This document shows, piece by piece, positions 34,093 to 45,985 of a DNA stretch of 64,000 bases. How positions within the stretch are numbered: the stretch's first letter is position 1; each line of letters starts with the position of its first letter. The stretch is from Streptomyces sp. NBC_00459 (lineage in GTDB: Bacteria; Actinomycetota; Actinomycetes; Streptomycetales; Streptomycetaceae), in assembly GCF_036013955.1 (NCBI RefSeq), contig NZ_CP107903.1, positions 3,348,001 to 3,412,000 of the forward strand. The letters run 5' to 3'. Below the pieces are notes generated by a model, which was not told where the DNA came from, did not search any database, and was given only the letters and a program-made list of their open reading frames with translations. Position numbers and translations under genes: made by a program.

Positions 34093-35325
34093 CTAGTGGG
34101 CCACCGCGGCCGCGCCGTGCTCGTCGACGAGCGCGCCGGTGGTGAAACGGTCGAGCGAGAAGGGGGCGTTGAGGGCGTGGGGGGTGTCGTGGGCGATCGT
34201 GTGGGCGTAGACCCAGCCGACGCCCGGGGTGGCCTTGAAGCCGCCGGTCCCCCAGCCGCAGTTGAGGTAGAGGTTGTCCACCGGCGTCAGGCCGACCATC
34301 GGCGACGCGTCCGGGCTCACGTCCACGATGCCTCCCCAGGTACGCAGCACATGGGCCCGCGCGAACACCGGGAAGAGTTCCAGGGCCGCCGACATCTGTT
34401 CCTCGATGATGTGGAACGCGCCGCGCTGCGTGTACGAGTTGTACGAGTCGATGCCCGCGCCCATCACCAACTCGCCCTTGTGCGCCTGGCTGACGTACAC
34501 GTGCACGGCGTTGGACATGACCACCGTCGGATGCACGGGCTCCAGCAGTTCGCTGACGAGTGCCTGCAACGGGTGGCTCTGGAGCGGGAGTTCGATGCCC
34601 GCCATCGCCGCCAGGACCGAGGTGTGGCCCGCCGAGCACAGCGCGACCTTGCCCGCCGCGATCGGGCCCAGGGTCGTCTGCACTCCGACCACCCGGCCGG
34701 CGACCACGTCGAGGCCCGTCACCTCGCAGTTCTGGATGATGTCGATGCCTGCCGCGTCCGCCGAGCGGGCCAGGCCCCACGCCACGTGGTCGTGCTTCGC
34801 GATGCCCGCGCGCGGCTGGTAGGTGCCGCCCAGCACCGGATAGCGCACGTCCGGCGAGATGTTGACGATCGGGCAGACCTCTTTGACCTGGTCCGCGTCG
34901 AGCCACTCCGCGTCCACACCGTTCAGGCGGTTCGCCTCCACCCGGCGCACGCTGTCGCGAACGTCCTGGAGGCTGTGGGCCAGGTTCAGCACTCCGCGCT
35001 GGGAGAAGAGGATGGGGTAGTCCAGCTCCTCCTCCAGGCCCTCCCACAGCTTCAGCGCGTGCTCGTAGATGCCCGCGCTCTCGTCCCACAGGTAGTTGGA
35101 GCGGATGATCGTGGTGTTGCGGGCCATGTTGCCGCCCGCCAGCCACCCCTTCTCCAGCACGGCGACGTTGGTGATGCCGTGGTTCTTCGCCAGGTAGTGG
35201 GCGGTGGCGAGGCCGTGTCCACCGCCGCCCACGATGACTACGTCATAGCTGCGCTTCGGCTCGGGCGTGCGCCACAGCCAGTCGGGGTGCTCCGGCAGTT
35301 CGGCGCCGGGAGTACGGGGGCTCAT
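34093..35325 (-). CDS. soxB: Sarcosine oxidase beta subunit
   Basis: This flavoprotein subunit of heterotetrameric sarcosine oxidase carries out the oxidation of sarcosine. The ATG at 35325 is chosen because GGAGAAG lies 6 nt upstream and the product then has 410 residues, the usual SoxB size. The open frame continues 42 codons further upstream without a ribosome site. Residues 27-60 hold the dinucleotide motif [19 protein letters not shown]. Other family blocks include [32 protein letters not shown] and [14 protein letters not shown] near the end. It opens the soxB-soxDA-soxG operon. The 150-nt upstream gap holds a dispersed repeat and no copy of the GTTGC double operator. Confidence 0.92.
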   Translation of the reverse strand: MSPRTPGAELPEHPDWLWRTPEPKRSYDVVIVGGGGHGLATAHYLAKNHGITNVAVLEKGWLAGGNMARNTTIIRSNYLWDESAGIYEHALKLWEGLEEELDYPILFSQRGVLNLAHSLQDVRDSVRRVEANRLNGVDAEWLDADQVKEVCPIVNISPDVRYPVLGGTYQPRAGIAKHDHVAWGLARSADAAGIDIIQNCEVTGLDVVAGRVVGVQTTLGPIAAGKVALCSAGHTSVLAAMAGIELPLQSHPLQALVSELLEPVHPTVVMSNAVHVYVSQAHKGELVMGAGIDSYNSYTQRGAFHIIEEQMSAALELFPVFARAHVLRTWGGIVDVSPDASPMVGLTPVDNLYLNCGWGTGGFKATPGVGWVYAHTIAHDTPHALNAPFSLDRFTTGALVDEHGAAAVAH

Positions 35326-35349
35326 CGCGCTTCTCCGTCTTCTACGGTG

Positions 35350-35430
35350 AGTGGAGCGCCCCAAAGGGGCGTGGGGCGGTATCGATCTGCGGCTCCGCCG
35401 CGGGGCGCGACCAGCCACGACGGCGCCGCA
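35350..35430. repeat. Dispersed GC-rich repeat upstream of soxB
   Basis: A hairpin GCGCCCC-AAA-GGGGCG (35356-35371) is followed by a GCGGCTCCGCCGC palindrome and GGGGCGCGACCAGCC. Related sequence occurs at 59956-60012. It fills most of the dmgO-soxB gap and may end dmgO transcripts. Confidence 0.65.
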
Positions 35431-35475
35431 GTGAAACGACGACAGCACCACCTCGCCGCCCTCCCAGCGGAGCGC

Positions 35476-38002
<2,527 letters not shown>

Positions 38003-38045
38003 TCAATGTGCCTGCCGTGCAGGTGGGTGTCAAGGGCCCGCCACA

Positions 38046-38125
38046 CAGCCCGTCCGGCGTTTGAGGACGAGCGCGTTCAGCGCGAAAGGGGGGTTCGGGG
38101 GCGCAGCCCCCGAGGATGGGACGGG
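38046..38125. repeat. Dispersed Streptomyces repeat, intergenic copy
   Basis: The core 38046-38071 (CAGCCCGTCCGGCGTTTGAG and following) and the hairpin CGGGGGC-GCA-GCCCCCG (38096-38112) form the complete intergenic version of the element found in reverse inside soxDA. Apart from this and the double operator, the gap 37924-38241 shows nothing else. Confidence 0.75.
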
Positions 38126-38241
38126 CAGGGGCGGCGGGGGCGAAACACAGCAATGCCCGGCAGACGGCGCACGCGTACGCGCACCGCCCACCGGGCACCC
38201 ATGCTCGACACACTTCAGGACGCGTCAGGACACTCCAGGTA

Positions 38242-39231
38242 CTACTTGATCCACGCGTCGACCTTCGCCTTGTTGGCGTCGACCCACTTCTTCGCCGCCG
38301 CCTCCGGCGTCATCTTGTCCTCGGCTATGTACTTGGCCACAAGGTTCTGGTCGTCGTTCGTCCAGGTGAAGTTCTTGACCAGGTTGTAGGCGGGGCTGCC
38401 CGACTTGGCGAACTTCGCGCTGACGATCTTGTCCAGCTTGTACACGGGGTAGTCGCAGGCGATCTTCTCCGCGTCGGCGTCACAACCCGTCTTGTACTCG
38501 GGCAGCTTGACCTTGACGAGCGGCACCTCGGACATGAACCACTGGGGCTCGTAGAAGTAGCCGATCACCCATTCCTTGTCCTTCTCCGCCTTGCGGAAGG
38601 CCTGGATGAGCGCGGTCTCGCTGCCCGCGTACACCACCTTGAAGTCCAGCTTCAGGTTCTTGACCAGCGCCTCGTCGTTGGTGACGAACGAGGGGTCGCC
38701 GTCGAGGAGCTGGCCCTTGCCGCCCGACTCGGAGGTCTTGAACTTCGCCGCGTACTTGTCGAGGTTGTTCCAGTCGGTGATGTCCGGGTGGGCCTTGGCC
38801 AGCCACGGCGGCACGTACCAGCCGATCAGGCCTTCGTTGCCGGTCGGGCCGACCTCGACAGCGGTCTTCTGGTCGGTGATGTACTTCTTCTTCAGGTCGT
38901 CGTGGCCCCAGTTCTCGATGACGGCGTCCACCTCGCCCGTCCCGAAGCCCTGCCAGGCGATCTCCTCCTTGAGGTCCTTCTTGGTGACCTTGCAGCCGAG
39001 GTCGTTCTCCGCGACGTACGCGACGACCGCCGCGTTCGCCTCGTAGCCGACCCACGGGTTGACCGCGAGGTTGAAGGTGCCGCACTTCGTCGAGGAACCG
39101 GAGGTCCCGGAGGAGTTGTCGGAGCCCGAGGAGTCGTCGCCGACCTTCGCGCCGCCGCAGGCGGTGAGGGTGAGGGCGAGGACGGCCATGCCGGCCGCGC
39201 CGGCTCTCCACTGTGTTGCTTGCCTTGCCAT
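38242..39231 (-). CDS. Glycine betaine-binding lipoprotein of ABC importer
   Basis: This is the extracellular binding component for quaternary ammonium compounds (glycine betaine, choline or relatives), of the OpuAC/ProX type. The 329 residues begin with a lipoprotein signal (LTLTACGG, lipid-bearing Cys at about 25) and a Ser/Gly/Asp linker. The mature domain has NPWVGYEANAAVV and a set of aromatic residues (WQGF, WGHDD, WYVPPW, FYEPQW) able to form the Trp cage for a trimethylammonium group. The start ATG has AAGGAG 10 nt upstream. It lies 14 nt after the permease stop and is the last gene of the betB-ATPase-permease-binding protein operon. Confidence 0.9.
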   Translation of the reverse strand: MARQATQWRAGAAGMAVLALTLTACGGAKVGDDSSGSDNSSGTSGSSTKCGTFNLAVNPWVGYEANAAVVAYVAENDLGCKVTKKDLKEEIAWQGFGTGEVDAVIENWGHDDLKKKYITDQKTAVEVGPTGNEGLIGWYVPPWLAKAHPDITDWNNLDKYAAKFKTSESGGKGQLLDGDPSFVTNDEALVKNLKLDFKVVYAGSETALIQAFRKAEKDKEWVIGYFYEPQWFMSEVPLVKVKLPEYKTGCDADAEKIACDYPVYKLDKIVSAKFAKSGSPAYNLVKNFTWTNDDQNLVAKYIAEDKMTPEAAAKKWVDANKAKVDAWIK

Positions 39232-39245
39232 GGTGGGTTAGCTCC

Positions 39246-41267
39246 TTACGCGCTGGTACGCCGCGCCGCTGCCTGAGTGATCCGGTCGAACATGACTCCG
39301 AGAAGGACGATGGCCAGCCCCGCCGCCAGCCCCTTCCCGTACAGCTGCCCCTGCGAGAAGCCGGCCACGACGTCGTAGCCGAGGGCGCCCGCGCCTACCA
39401 GGCCGCCCACAACAACCATCGACAGCACGTAGATCAGACCCTGGTTGGTGGCCAGGCTCAGGGCTCCGCGTGCCATCGGCAGCTGGACCTTGGTGATGAT
39501 CTGCCAGGTGTTGCACCCGGCGGAGGTGGCCGCTTCCACGGTGGTCGCGGGCACGTTCCGTATCCCGTCCGCGATGATCTTCATGGCGACGGGCGCCGCG
39601 TAGACGATGGCGGCGACGATCGCGGTGAAGCGGGTCGCGCCGAACAGCGCCAGGAACGGTACGAGGTAGACGAACGGCGGCATGACCTGCGCCGCGTCCA
39701 GGGTGGGCCGGATCAGCCGGTCGGCGAGCGTGCTGCGCCCCATCCAGACACCGACGACGACGGCCAGCAGCATCGTCATCACCGTGGCGACGAGCGTGGA
39801 CGCCAGGGTCGTCATGCTGTCCGACCACACCCCGGTGGCGACCAGCAGCCCGACGCAGACGGCCGTGGTGACCCCGGACCGCCAGCCGCCGAGCACCGCG
39901 CCGACACCGACCAGGACCGCGCCGACGAGCCACCAGGGCGAGTCGGTGAGCAGGGTCTGGAAGGGGTTCAGCAGGCCGTTGGTGAGGGCGTCGCGGATCG
40001 CGTTCGTCAGACCCGACAGGTTGTCCTGCACCCAGGTGCTCGCGGTGTCGGCGCCGCTCGCGACGGAGCTGCCGACACTGCCCTCGCCGGGGAACTCCGC
40101 CGCCCACACGTAGGTGTGCGACAGATAGACGAGGACGGCGGCGACCACCGCTCCCGCCGCCACCAACTGCCGCCGCCAGGCGAGGAGTCGGCCGCCAGAA
40201 CGCCGGGCCGCCTCCTCACGCCCGCTCGCGGCGGTCGTGACGCGGTCGAGGACGATCGCCATGACGACGATCGCGAGGCCCGCGTTGAAGGCCGTACCCA
40301 CGTCGAGCGACTGCAGGGCCTGGATGACGGTCTTGCCGAGGCCGGGCGCGTCGATCAGGGCGGCGATGGTCACCATGGCGAGGGCGGCCATGATCGTCTG
40401 GTTGACGCCCATGACCACGGTCCGCTTCGACATCGGCAGCAGGACCTTCAGCAGCGACTGCCAGCGGGTCGCGCCCAGCGAGTCGGCCGCCTCGACGGTG
40501 GTCTCCGGCACGGACCGGATGGCGTGCGCGGTGATGCGGATCGCCGGCGGGGCCGCGTAGACGACGGTGGCGATGGTCGCGGAGGCGCCGCCGATGAGGA
40601 AGAACAGGGTCAGCGGGGCGAGGTAGACGAAGGTGGGCATCGTCTGCATGAAGTCCAGGACGGGCGACATGACCTTGTTGACCCGGTCGGACAGCCCCAC
40701 CCACACACCCAGCGGGATCGCGAACAGCAGCGCCACGAGCACCGCCGTCAGCGTCAGGGCGAGCGTGTCCATGCTCTCCTGCCACAGCCCCTGCAGCCCG
40801 AAGAACACGAACCCGGCGACGGTCAGCAGCGCCACCCGCCAGTTGCCCACGGCCCACGACACGAACCCGGCGATCCCGACGACCCCGAGCCATCCGATCT
40901 GCGGCAGCGGCCGCGAGTCGGACGGCTGGGAGATCAGATGCTGGACGAAGGTCGCCAGGTTGTCGATGACCAGGCGGATCTCGTTGAAGAAGTAGAGGAA
41001 GAGCGGGTTGGAGTTGCGGTTGGCGCCGATCGAGTCGTAGACGTCGTTCAGCCACCGGTGCAGGTCGGTGAGGTCCGCCGCCGCGAGGGTGAGGGTGTTC
41101 GTGCCGCGCAGTACGGCGAACAGCACCAGCCAGACGACCAGGATCGCCCCGACCACCATGCGCCGGCTGACCCGGCGTACGGCCGCGACGGGTGCGGCGG
41201 CCTCGGGGACGGCGTCCTGAGGCCCGGGCGCCTCCGGTGTCGGGGGTTTCTCCATGGCGACGGTCAT
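39246..41267 (-). CDS. Tandem-fused betaine ABC permease
   Basis: This is the membrane channel of the quaternary ammonium importer. The 673 residues contain two complete permease units in one chain (about 130-340 and 440-660), each with the EAA-type loop ([17 protein letters not shown] and [17 protein letters not shown]). Most ABC importers use two copies of a single unit, so this is a natural internal dimer, a layout seen in several actinobacteria. The start ATG at 41267 overlaps the ATPase stop as ATGA, and the frame upstream of it lies inside the ATPase gene. Between the units lies a charged cytoplasmic linker and an extra membrane segment. Confidence 0.9.
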   Translation of the reverse strand: MTVAMEKPPTPEAPGPQDAVPEAAAPVAAVRRVSRRMVVGAILVVWLVLFAVLRGTNTLTLAAADLTDLHRWLNDVYDSIGANRNSNPLFLYFFNEIRLVIDNLATFVQHLISQPSDSRPLPQIGWLGVVGIAGFVSWAVGNWRVALLTVAGFVFFGLQGLWQESMDTLALTLTAVLVALLFAIPLGVWVGLSDRVNKVMSPVLDFMQTMPTFVYLAPLTLFFLIGGASATIATVVYAAPPAIRITAHAIRSVPETTVEAADSLGATRWQSLLKVLLPMSKRTVVMGVNQTIMAALAMVTIAALIDAPGLGKTVIQALQSLDVGTAFNAGLAIVVMAIVLDRVTTAASGREEAARRSGGRLLAWRRQLVAAGAVVAAVLVYLSHTYVWAAEFPGEGSVGSSVASGADTASTWVQDNLSGLTNAIRDALTNGLLNPFQTLLTDSPWWLVGAVLVGVGAVLGGWRSGVTTAVCVGLLVATGVWSDSMTTLASTLVATVMTMLLAVVVGVWMGRSTLADRLIRPTLDAAQVMPPFVYLVPFLALFGATRFTAIVAAIVYAAPVAMKIIADGIRNVPATTVEAATSAGCNTWQIITKVQLPMARGALSLATNQGLIYVLSMVVVGGLVGAGALGYDVVAGFSQGQLYGKGLAAGLAIVLLGVMFDRITQAAARRTSA

Positions 41268-42364
41268 CGCACGTCGCCGCCTTCCGGTTCCTGCCCGGCG
41301 ACCACCGCGAGGATCTCCTCGTCGCCGACGATGCCGAGCAGCTTGCCGTTCTCGACGACCTTGACCGGCTTCTCGGCGGCCAGGACGGCCCGGGTGGCTT
41401 CCCGTACGACGACGTCCGGGCCCAGCTCGGGGCCGTCGAGGGCGTCGCCGTCCACCGCCGGGCGCATGATCCAGCGCAGGGTGAGGACGTCGGCGCGCGG
41501 CACGTCCTTCACGAACTCGCGTACGTAGTCGTCGGCGGGAGCGCCCACCAGCTCGTCGCCCGTCCCGCACTGGACCATCTTGCCGTCGCGCATGATGAGG
41601 ATGCGGTCGCCCAGTTTGAGCGCCTCGGAGAGGTCGTGGGTGATGAAGACCATGGTCTTGCCGACCTCGTGGTGCAGCCGGATGACCTCGTTCTGCATGT
41701 CGCGGCGGATCAGCGGGTCGAGCGCGGAGAAGGGCTCGTCGAAGAGGAGGACCTCGGGGTCGCCCGCCAACGCCCTTGCCAGGCCCACGCGTTGCTGCAT
41801 ACCGCCGGAGAGCTGGTCGGGGTAGGAGTTCTCGTACCCGGAGAGGCCGACGAGCTCGACGACCTCCAGGGCCCGCTTCATGCGCTCGGCCCGGCCCATC
41901 CCGCGTATCTCGAGGCCGAAGGCGACGTTGTCGACGACCCGCCGGTGCGGCAGCAGCCCGAAGTGCTGGAAGACCATGGAGAACTTCTGGCGGCGCAGCT
42001 CGCGCAGCCGCTTGTCGTCGGCGTCGCGGATGTTCTCGCCCTCGAAGACGATCTCACCGGCGGTGGGTTCGATCAGCCGGGTGAGACATCGCACCAGGGT
42101 CGACTTGCCGGAACCCGACAGACCCATGACCACGAACACCTCGCCGGGCGCCACGTCGAAGTCGATGTCGCGTACGGCTGCGGTGCATCCCGTACGGTCC
42201 ATCAGCTCGCGCCGGGTGAGCCCGCACAGCTCCTCCGACTCCGGGACCCGCTCCGCCTTCGGCCCGAACACCTTCCACAGGCCGCGCACGGAGATGACCG
42301 GCGTGCCGTCCGAGTCCTGGGGCGTGCCGCGCCGCTGCGGCACCTCGGTCTGTACTGGGGTCAC
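41264..42364 (-). CDS. Betaine/choline ABC importer ATPase
   Basis: This ATPase drives quaternary ammonium uptake. The GTG at 42364 is chosen because AGAGG lies 6 nt upstream; the product has 366 residues. It has Walker A (GLSGSGKST), the Q-loop [10 protein letters not shown], the signature LSGGMQQR, Walker B ([13 protein letters not shown]) and the H-loop FITHD. The N-terminal extension with [13 protein letters not shown] and the C-terminal CBS-like tail ([21 protein letters not shown]) are typical of the ProV/OpuAA group, where the tail senses ionic strength. It starts 20 nt after the betB stop and overlaps the permease start by 4 nt. Confidence 0.92.
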   Translation of the reverse strand: MTPVQTEVPQRRGTPQDSDGTPVISVRGLWKVFGPKAERVPESEELCGLTRRELMDRTGCTAAVRDIDFDVAPGEVFVVMGLSGSGKSTLVRCLTRLIEPTAGEIVFEGENIRDADDKRLRELRRQKFSMVFQHFGLLPHRRVVDNVAFGLEIRGMGRAERMKRALEVVELVGLSGYENSYPDQLSGGMQQRVGLARALAGDPEVLLFDEPFSALDPLIRRDMQNEVIRLHHEVGKTMVFITHDLSEALKLGDRILIMRDGKMVQCGTGDELVGAPADDYVREFVKDVPRADVLTLRWIMRPAVDGDALDGPELGPDVVVREATRAVLAAEKPVKVVENGKLLGIVGDEEILAVVAGQEPEGGDVR

Positions 42365-42384
42365 GATCGACCTCTTTTCGGCGT

Positions 42385-43857
42385 TCAGCCGCGGAACCAG
42401 TGCTGCGGCCGGGGTTGGATGTTCTGCCAGATGTGCTTGGGCTCTCGGTACTCGTCCAGGCCGCTCGGTCCCAGCTCCCGGCCCACACCCGAGTGCCCGA
42501 AACCACCCCATTCCGCCTGCGGCACATAGGGGTGGTAGTCGTTGATCCACACGGTGCCGTGGCGCAGCCGCCGGGCGACCCGCTGGGCCTTCCCGGCATC
42601 CTGCGTCCAGACGGCCCCGGCGAGTCCGTACTCGGTGTCGTTGGCGATGCGTACGGCATCGTCCTCGTCACCGCTGAAGCGCTCCACGGTGAGCACGGGC
42701 CCGAAGGACTCCTCGTGCACCACCCGCATGTCCTGGGTGCACTCGTCGAGGACGGTCGGGGGGTAGTAGTGGCCGTCGGCGAGCGCGGGATCGTCCGGCC
42801 GCTGACCACCGCAGCGCAGTACGGCACCTTCAGCCAGCCCGGCCGCGACGTACGCCTCGACCTTCGCCAGGTGCTGCGCGGAGATCAGCGCGCCGGTCTC
42901 GGCCTCGGGGTCGAAGGGCCCGCCGAGCCGGATCTGCCGGGCCCGCCGCACGACCTCGTCGACGAACCGGTCGTGGATCGAGTCCTCGACAATGAGCCGC
43001 GCACCGGCGGAGCAGACCTGCCCGGAGTGCAGGAAGACGGCGGTGAGGGCGAAGTCGACGGCCGTCTCGAAGTCGGCGTCGGCGAACACGACGTTGGGGT
43101 TCTTGCCGCCGAGTTCCAGGGCCACCTTCTTCACGCCCGCGGCGGCGGTGGCCATGACGCGCTTGCCGGTCTCCAGTCCCCCGGTGAAGGAGACCATGTC
43201 GACGGCGGGGTCCTCGGAGAGCGGCGCCCCGACCTCGGGCCCGGCCCCCAGCACGAGGTTGGCGGCGCCGGCGGGCAGCCCGGCCTCCGCCAGCGCCCGC
43301 ATCAGCAGGATCGAGGTGGAGGGAGTGAGTTCGCTCGGCTTGAGAACGATCGTGTTGCCGGCGAGAAGGGCCGGGGCGACCTTCCAACTGGCTTGCAGGA
43401 GGGGGTAGTTCCAGGGAGTGATGAGCCCGCAGACACCGACGGGCTCGTAGACCACCCGGCTGACGGCGTCGTCGCGGCCGGTGTCGATCACCCGGCCGGC
43501 ATCCGTACCCCCGATCCCGCCGTAGTGGCGGAAGCAGGAGACGACGTCGGCGATGTCGTACTCGCTCTCCACCAGCCGCTTGCCGGTGTCCAGCGACTCG
43601 GCGCGGGCGAACTCCTTGGCGTCGCGCTCGATGAGCTCCGCGGTGCGCAGCAGCAGTTGGCCGCGCTCCCGTTCGGGGGTACGCGGCCAGGGTCCTGTGT
43701 CGAAGGCGCGGCGGGCTGCGGCGATCGCGGCCTCGGCGTCGGGACGGGTCCCCTCCGAGGCGGTCGCGGCGAGTCTGCCGTCAGCGGGACATCGTATTTC
43801 GCGGCGGCCACCGGCCACCGGCTCCCGCCATTCACCGTCCACATACAGGTCTGCCAC
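42385..43857 (-). CDS. betB: Betaine aldehyde dehydrogenase
   Basis: This enzyme oxidises betaine aldehyde to glycine betaine with NAD(P)+, the second step from choline. The 490-residue protein shows the aldehyde dehydrogenase core: ITPWNYPLL in the coenzyme fold, the general-base Glu248 in LELGGK and the catalytic Cys282 in SGQVCSAG. The family assignment to betaine aldehyde comes mainly from the operon, as it is followed by the importer genes and shares the operator set with choline dehydrogenase. The GTG start has GAAAGG 9 nt upstream. The double operator at 43883-43918 lies 26 nt before the start. Confidence 0.85.
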   Translation of the reverse strand: MADLYVDGEWREPVAGGRREIRCPADGRLAATASEGTRPDAEAAIAAARRAFDTGPWPRTPERERGQLLLRTAELIERDAKEFARAESLDTGKRLVESEYDIADVVSCFRHYGGIGGTDAGRVIDTGRDDAVSRVVYEPVGVCGLITPWNYPLLQASWKVAPALLAGNTIVLKPSELTPSTSILLMRALAEAGLPAGAANLVLGAGPEVGAPLSEDPAVDMVSFTGGLETGKRVMATAAAGVKKVALELGGKNPNVVFADADFETAVDFALTAVFLHSGQVCSAGARLIVEDSIHDRFVDEVVRRARQIRLGGPFDPEAETGALISAQHLAKVEAYVAAGLAEGAVLRCGGQRPDDPALADGHYYPPTVLDECTQDMRVVHEESFGPVLTVERFSGDEDDAVRIANDTEYGLAGAVWTQDAGKAQRVARRLRHGTVWINDYHPYVPQAEWGGFGHSGVGRELGPSGLDEYREPKHIWQNIQPRPQHWFRG

Positions 43858-43882
43858 GCGCCAAGCCTTTCAACAGAAATTC

Positions 43883-43918
43883 GTTGCGCATCGTGCACCC
43901 AATTGCTTGTGGTGGAAC
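43883..43918. promoter_or_regulatory. GTTGC double operator, betB and importer
   Basis: Box 1 is GTTGCGCATCGTGCACC (43883-43899) and box 2 is ATTGCTTGTGGTGGAAC (43902-43918), with the same 19-bp offset as the other copies. It lies 26-61 nt upstream of the betB start on the divergent side of the purU promoter. Confidence 0.7.
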
Positions 43919-44095
43919 ACCCTCGCGAATGTGCAGACATACGTCAAGTAGTTGGCGGATGACGATTTCGACAGGGGCTCATCAGGGGCTCAGCTGTGCG
44001 CGCAGCCGCCCGCACGGCGGCGTACGCAGTCTCGCGCACGGTTGACCAGCCACCGACCGGCCACCCTTGACCAGAGCGGCCAGCGAGCCGACCAT

Positions 44096-44131
44096 GTTGC
44101 GTATCGCTCACCATGTTGTGCAATACGCACC
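44096..44131. promoter_or_regulatory. GTTGC double operator, purU
   Basis: Box 1 is GTTGCGTATCGCTCACC (44096-44112) and box 2 is GTTGTGCAATACGCACC (44115-44131). It ends 13 nt before the purU start and partly covers the leader, so binding should block transcription or early elongation. Confidence 0.75.
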
Positions 44132-44144
44132 AACGGAGGCCGAC

Positions 44145-45026
44145 GTGTCCCCTAAGTTTCCTCGACCGGTACCTGGCAGTGAGTACGTCCTCACCCTCTC
44201 GTGCCCCGACAGCTCGGGGCTGGTCCACGCCGTGAGCGGCTTTCTCGTCCGGAACTCGGGAAACATCCTGGAGAGCCAGCAGTTCGATGATCGACTCCAG
44301 GGCCGATTCTTCATGAGGGTCCACTTCGATGTTTCCGACCCGAACGCGGACCTGGAAAACCTGCGTTACCGATTCGGCCCCGTCGCCGAGGCCTACGGCA
44401 TCTCCTGGACCCTGCGGGACGCGTCGACGCCGACCCGCACCCTGATCATGGTGTCCAAGTTCGGCCACTGCCTGAACGACCTCCTCTTCCGCCGTCGCAC
44501 GGGTGGCCTGAACATCGAGATCCCGGCGATCGTCTCCAACCACCGCGACTTCGAGGGTCTGGCGGAGAGCTACGGCATCCCCTTCCACCACATCCCGGTG
44601 ACCCGGGACACCAAGCCGGAGGCGGAGGCCCGACTGCTGGAGCTGGTGCGGGAGTTGGACATCGACCTGGTGGTGCTGGCCCGCTACATGCAGGTCCTCT
44701 CCGACGACCTGTGCAAGGAGCTGGAGGGTCGGGCCATCAACATCCACCACTCCTTCCTGCCCAGCTTCAAGGGCGCCCGTCCCTACGACCAGGCGTACGA
44801 CCGCGGGGTCAAGCTCGTGGGCGCGACGGCGCACTATGTGACGTCCGACCTGGACGAGGGCCAGATCATCGAGCAGGACGTGGTCCGGGTGGACCACTCG
44901 CTCGACCCCGGCGAGCTGGTGACGGTGGGCCGGGACGTGGAGGCGCAGGTGCTGGCACACGCGGTGAAGTGGCACAGCGAGAGCAGGGTGATGGTGGAGG
45001 GGAGCCGGACAGTGGTGTTCCGGTGA
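44145..45026 (+). CDS. purU: Formyltetrahydrofolate deformylase
   Basis: This enzyme hydrolyses 10-formyl-tetrahydrofolate to formate and tetrahydrofolate. The GTG at 44145 with GGAGG 5 nt upstream gives 293 residues. The open frame extends 26 codons further but runs through the operator. Residues 10-90 are an ACT domain (YVLTLSCPDSSGLVHAV). Residues 95-293 are the formyltransferase fold with NIHHSFLPSFKGARPY and TSDLDEGQIIEQD, which carry the Asn, His and Asp of the active site. It is divergent from betB. In this setting it can regenerate free tetrahydrofolate after the demethylating oxidases load it with one-carbon units. Confidence 0.93.
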   Translation: MSPKFPRPVPGSEYVLTLSCPDSSGLVHAVSGFLVRNSGNILESQQFDDRLQGRFFMRVHFDVSDPNADLENLRYRFGPVAEAYGISWTLRDASTPTRTLIMVSKFGHCLNDLLFRRRTGGLNIEIPAIVSNHRDFEGLAESYGIPFHHIPVTRDTKPEAEARLLELVRELDIDLVVLARYMQVLSDDLCKELEGRAINIHHSFLPSFKGARPYDQAYDRGVKLVGATAHYVTSDLDEGQIIEQDVVRVDHSLDPGELVTVGRDVEAQVLAHAVKWHSESRVMVEGSRTVVFR

Positions 45027-45227
45027 CGGGTGCGTCCGCGCGCGAGGAGTGCGCGTGAGCAGTGCGTGTGAGCAGTGCCTGTGAGGGGCGCACGTCCGTA
45101 TACAACGCCGAACACCTCGCGCGCAGTCCGCCCACCGCACCCCCACCAACCGAAGAAGCGAAGCGAAGCGTCCGCAGAGAGGTCGCCGGCGACGGGCCGA
45201 CGACCCCTCACTCCCTGCGGCGTACGT
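45027..45227. other. Gap between convergent purU and terD
   Basis: Three 13-nt imperfect tandem units (45053-45065, 45066-45078, 45079-45091; GTGAGCAGTGC type) and a GAAGCGAAGCG run near 45165 are visible. I see no gene or clear terminator hairpin. Confidence 0.5.
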
Positions 45228-45812
45228 CTACTTGCTCGCGGCGAAGCGCATCAGGGCGAGTTCGTCGCCCTGCTTGATCTTGCCCGTCGTGTTGATCACC
45301 TCTAGCTTCCAGGTGGCACCGGACCGCACTGCCTTGGCGACGGCGCAGCCGTTGTCCGTGGTGAGCATGCTGGGCCAGATGTCGGCGACCTGCTGGGTGC
45401 TGCCGCCACTCGCGTCGTACACCTTGAAACTGATGTTGCGCGCCTTCTGGAAGGAACTGCCCTTCTTGTAGGCGGCGGCGATGAACACGATCGAGGTGAT
45501 GTGGGGCGGGATCTTCGCGAACTCGACCGTGACGGTCTCGTCGTCGCCGTCCCCGTGCCCCGTCTGGTTGTCCCCGCTGTGGAGCAGGGAGCCGTTGCCG
45601 ATGGGGTCGAGCGAGTCGAGACCCGCCAGACGCACCGGGTCGCCGTCGTGCATGGCGATGGCGATCAGGTCGAGGTCGGTGCCGGTCTTGCGGCGAAGCT
45701 TGCCCATCACTCCGCCGCTCGCGCCGGAGGTGGGGTCCCAGGAGGCCCCGATGGACAGATGGGTAACCCCGTCCAGGTCCGCCGGGCCGTCTTCCTTCGT
45801 AAGCGTAATCAT
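45228..45812 (-). CDS. terD: TerD family calcium-binding stress protein
   Basis: TerD-domain proteins bind calcium and are linked to tellurite and other stress responses, and in Streptomyces to development. From the ATG at 45812 the product has 194 residues, close to the classical 191, and starts with MITLTKEDG. The longer frame adds 25 residues without family features. The acidic loop DSLDPIGNGSLLHSGDNQTG followed by GDGDDETV supplies the paired calcium sites. Other blocks are LIAIAMHDG and IVFIAAAYKKGSSF. It stands alone, convergent with purU and divergent from the ATPase at 45986. Confidence 0.88.
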   Translation of the reverse strand: MITLTKEDGPADLDGVTHLSIGASWDPTSGASGGVMGKLRRKTGTDLDLIAIAMHDGDPVRLAGLDSLDPIGNGSLLHSGDNQTGHGDGDDETVTVEFAKIPPHITSIVFIAAAYKKGSSFQKARNISFKVYDASGGSTQQVADIWPSMLTTDNGCAVAKAVRSGATWKLEVINTTGKIKQGDELALMRFAASK

Positions 45813-45920
45813 GGGCCCATACTGCCTGGGCTTTCGCCGAGGCCCCAGAACAGGCCCCTCTTTGATGACCGGAGGCTCCTGGGCCACGCCGAAGATGCAG
45901 CCGCCGAAGCGTCCGACCGA

Positions 45921-45972
45921 TTACTCGAATTCATCATACTATGATTCACTTGAGTATGCTCAACACGAGTAA
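45921..45972. promoter_or_regulatory. AT-rich palindromic promoter region
   Basis: This is the most AT-rich stretch in the area. Nested inverted repeats are present: CATACT with AGTATG (45935-45940, 45953-45958), TTACTCG with CGAGTAA (45921, 45966) and GAATTCAT with ATGATTC. The stretch lies just before the ATPase gene at 45986 and probably holds its promoter and an operator. Confidence 0.5.
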
Positions 45973-45985
45973 GTCGAGGTAACCC

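Noticed and set aside
35326..35475. A GTTGC double operator in front of soxB
   Set aside because: The gap holds a dispersed repeat and no GTTGC or GCAAC pair; soxB may depend on another promoter or on read-through.
39246..41267. Fused permease as a frameshift artefact
   Set aside because: Both halves are complete, in frame and joined by a plausible linker; tandem permease fusions of this type are known.
45053..45091. CRISPR-like tandem units after purU
   Set aside because: Three 13-nt direct repeats without spacers, imperfect, and no cas genes; a simple tandem repeat.
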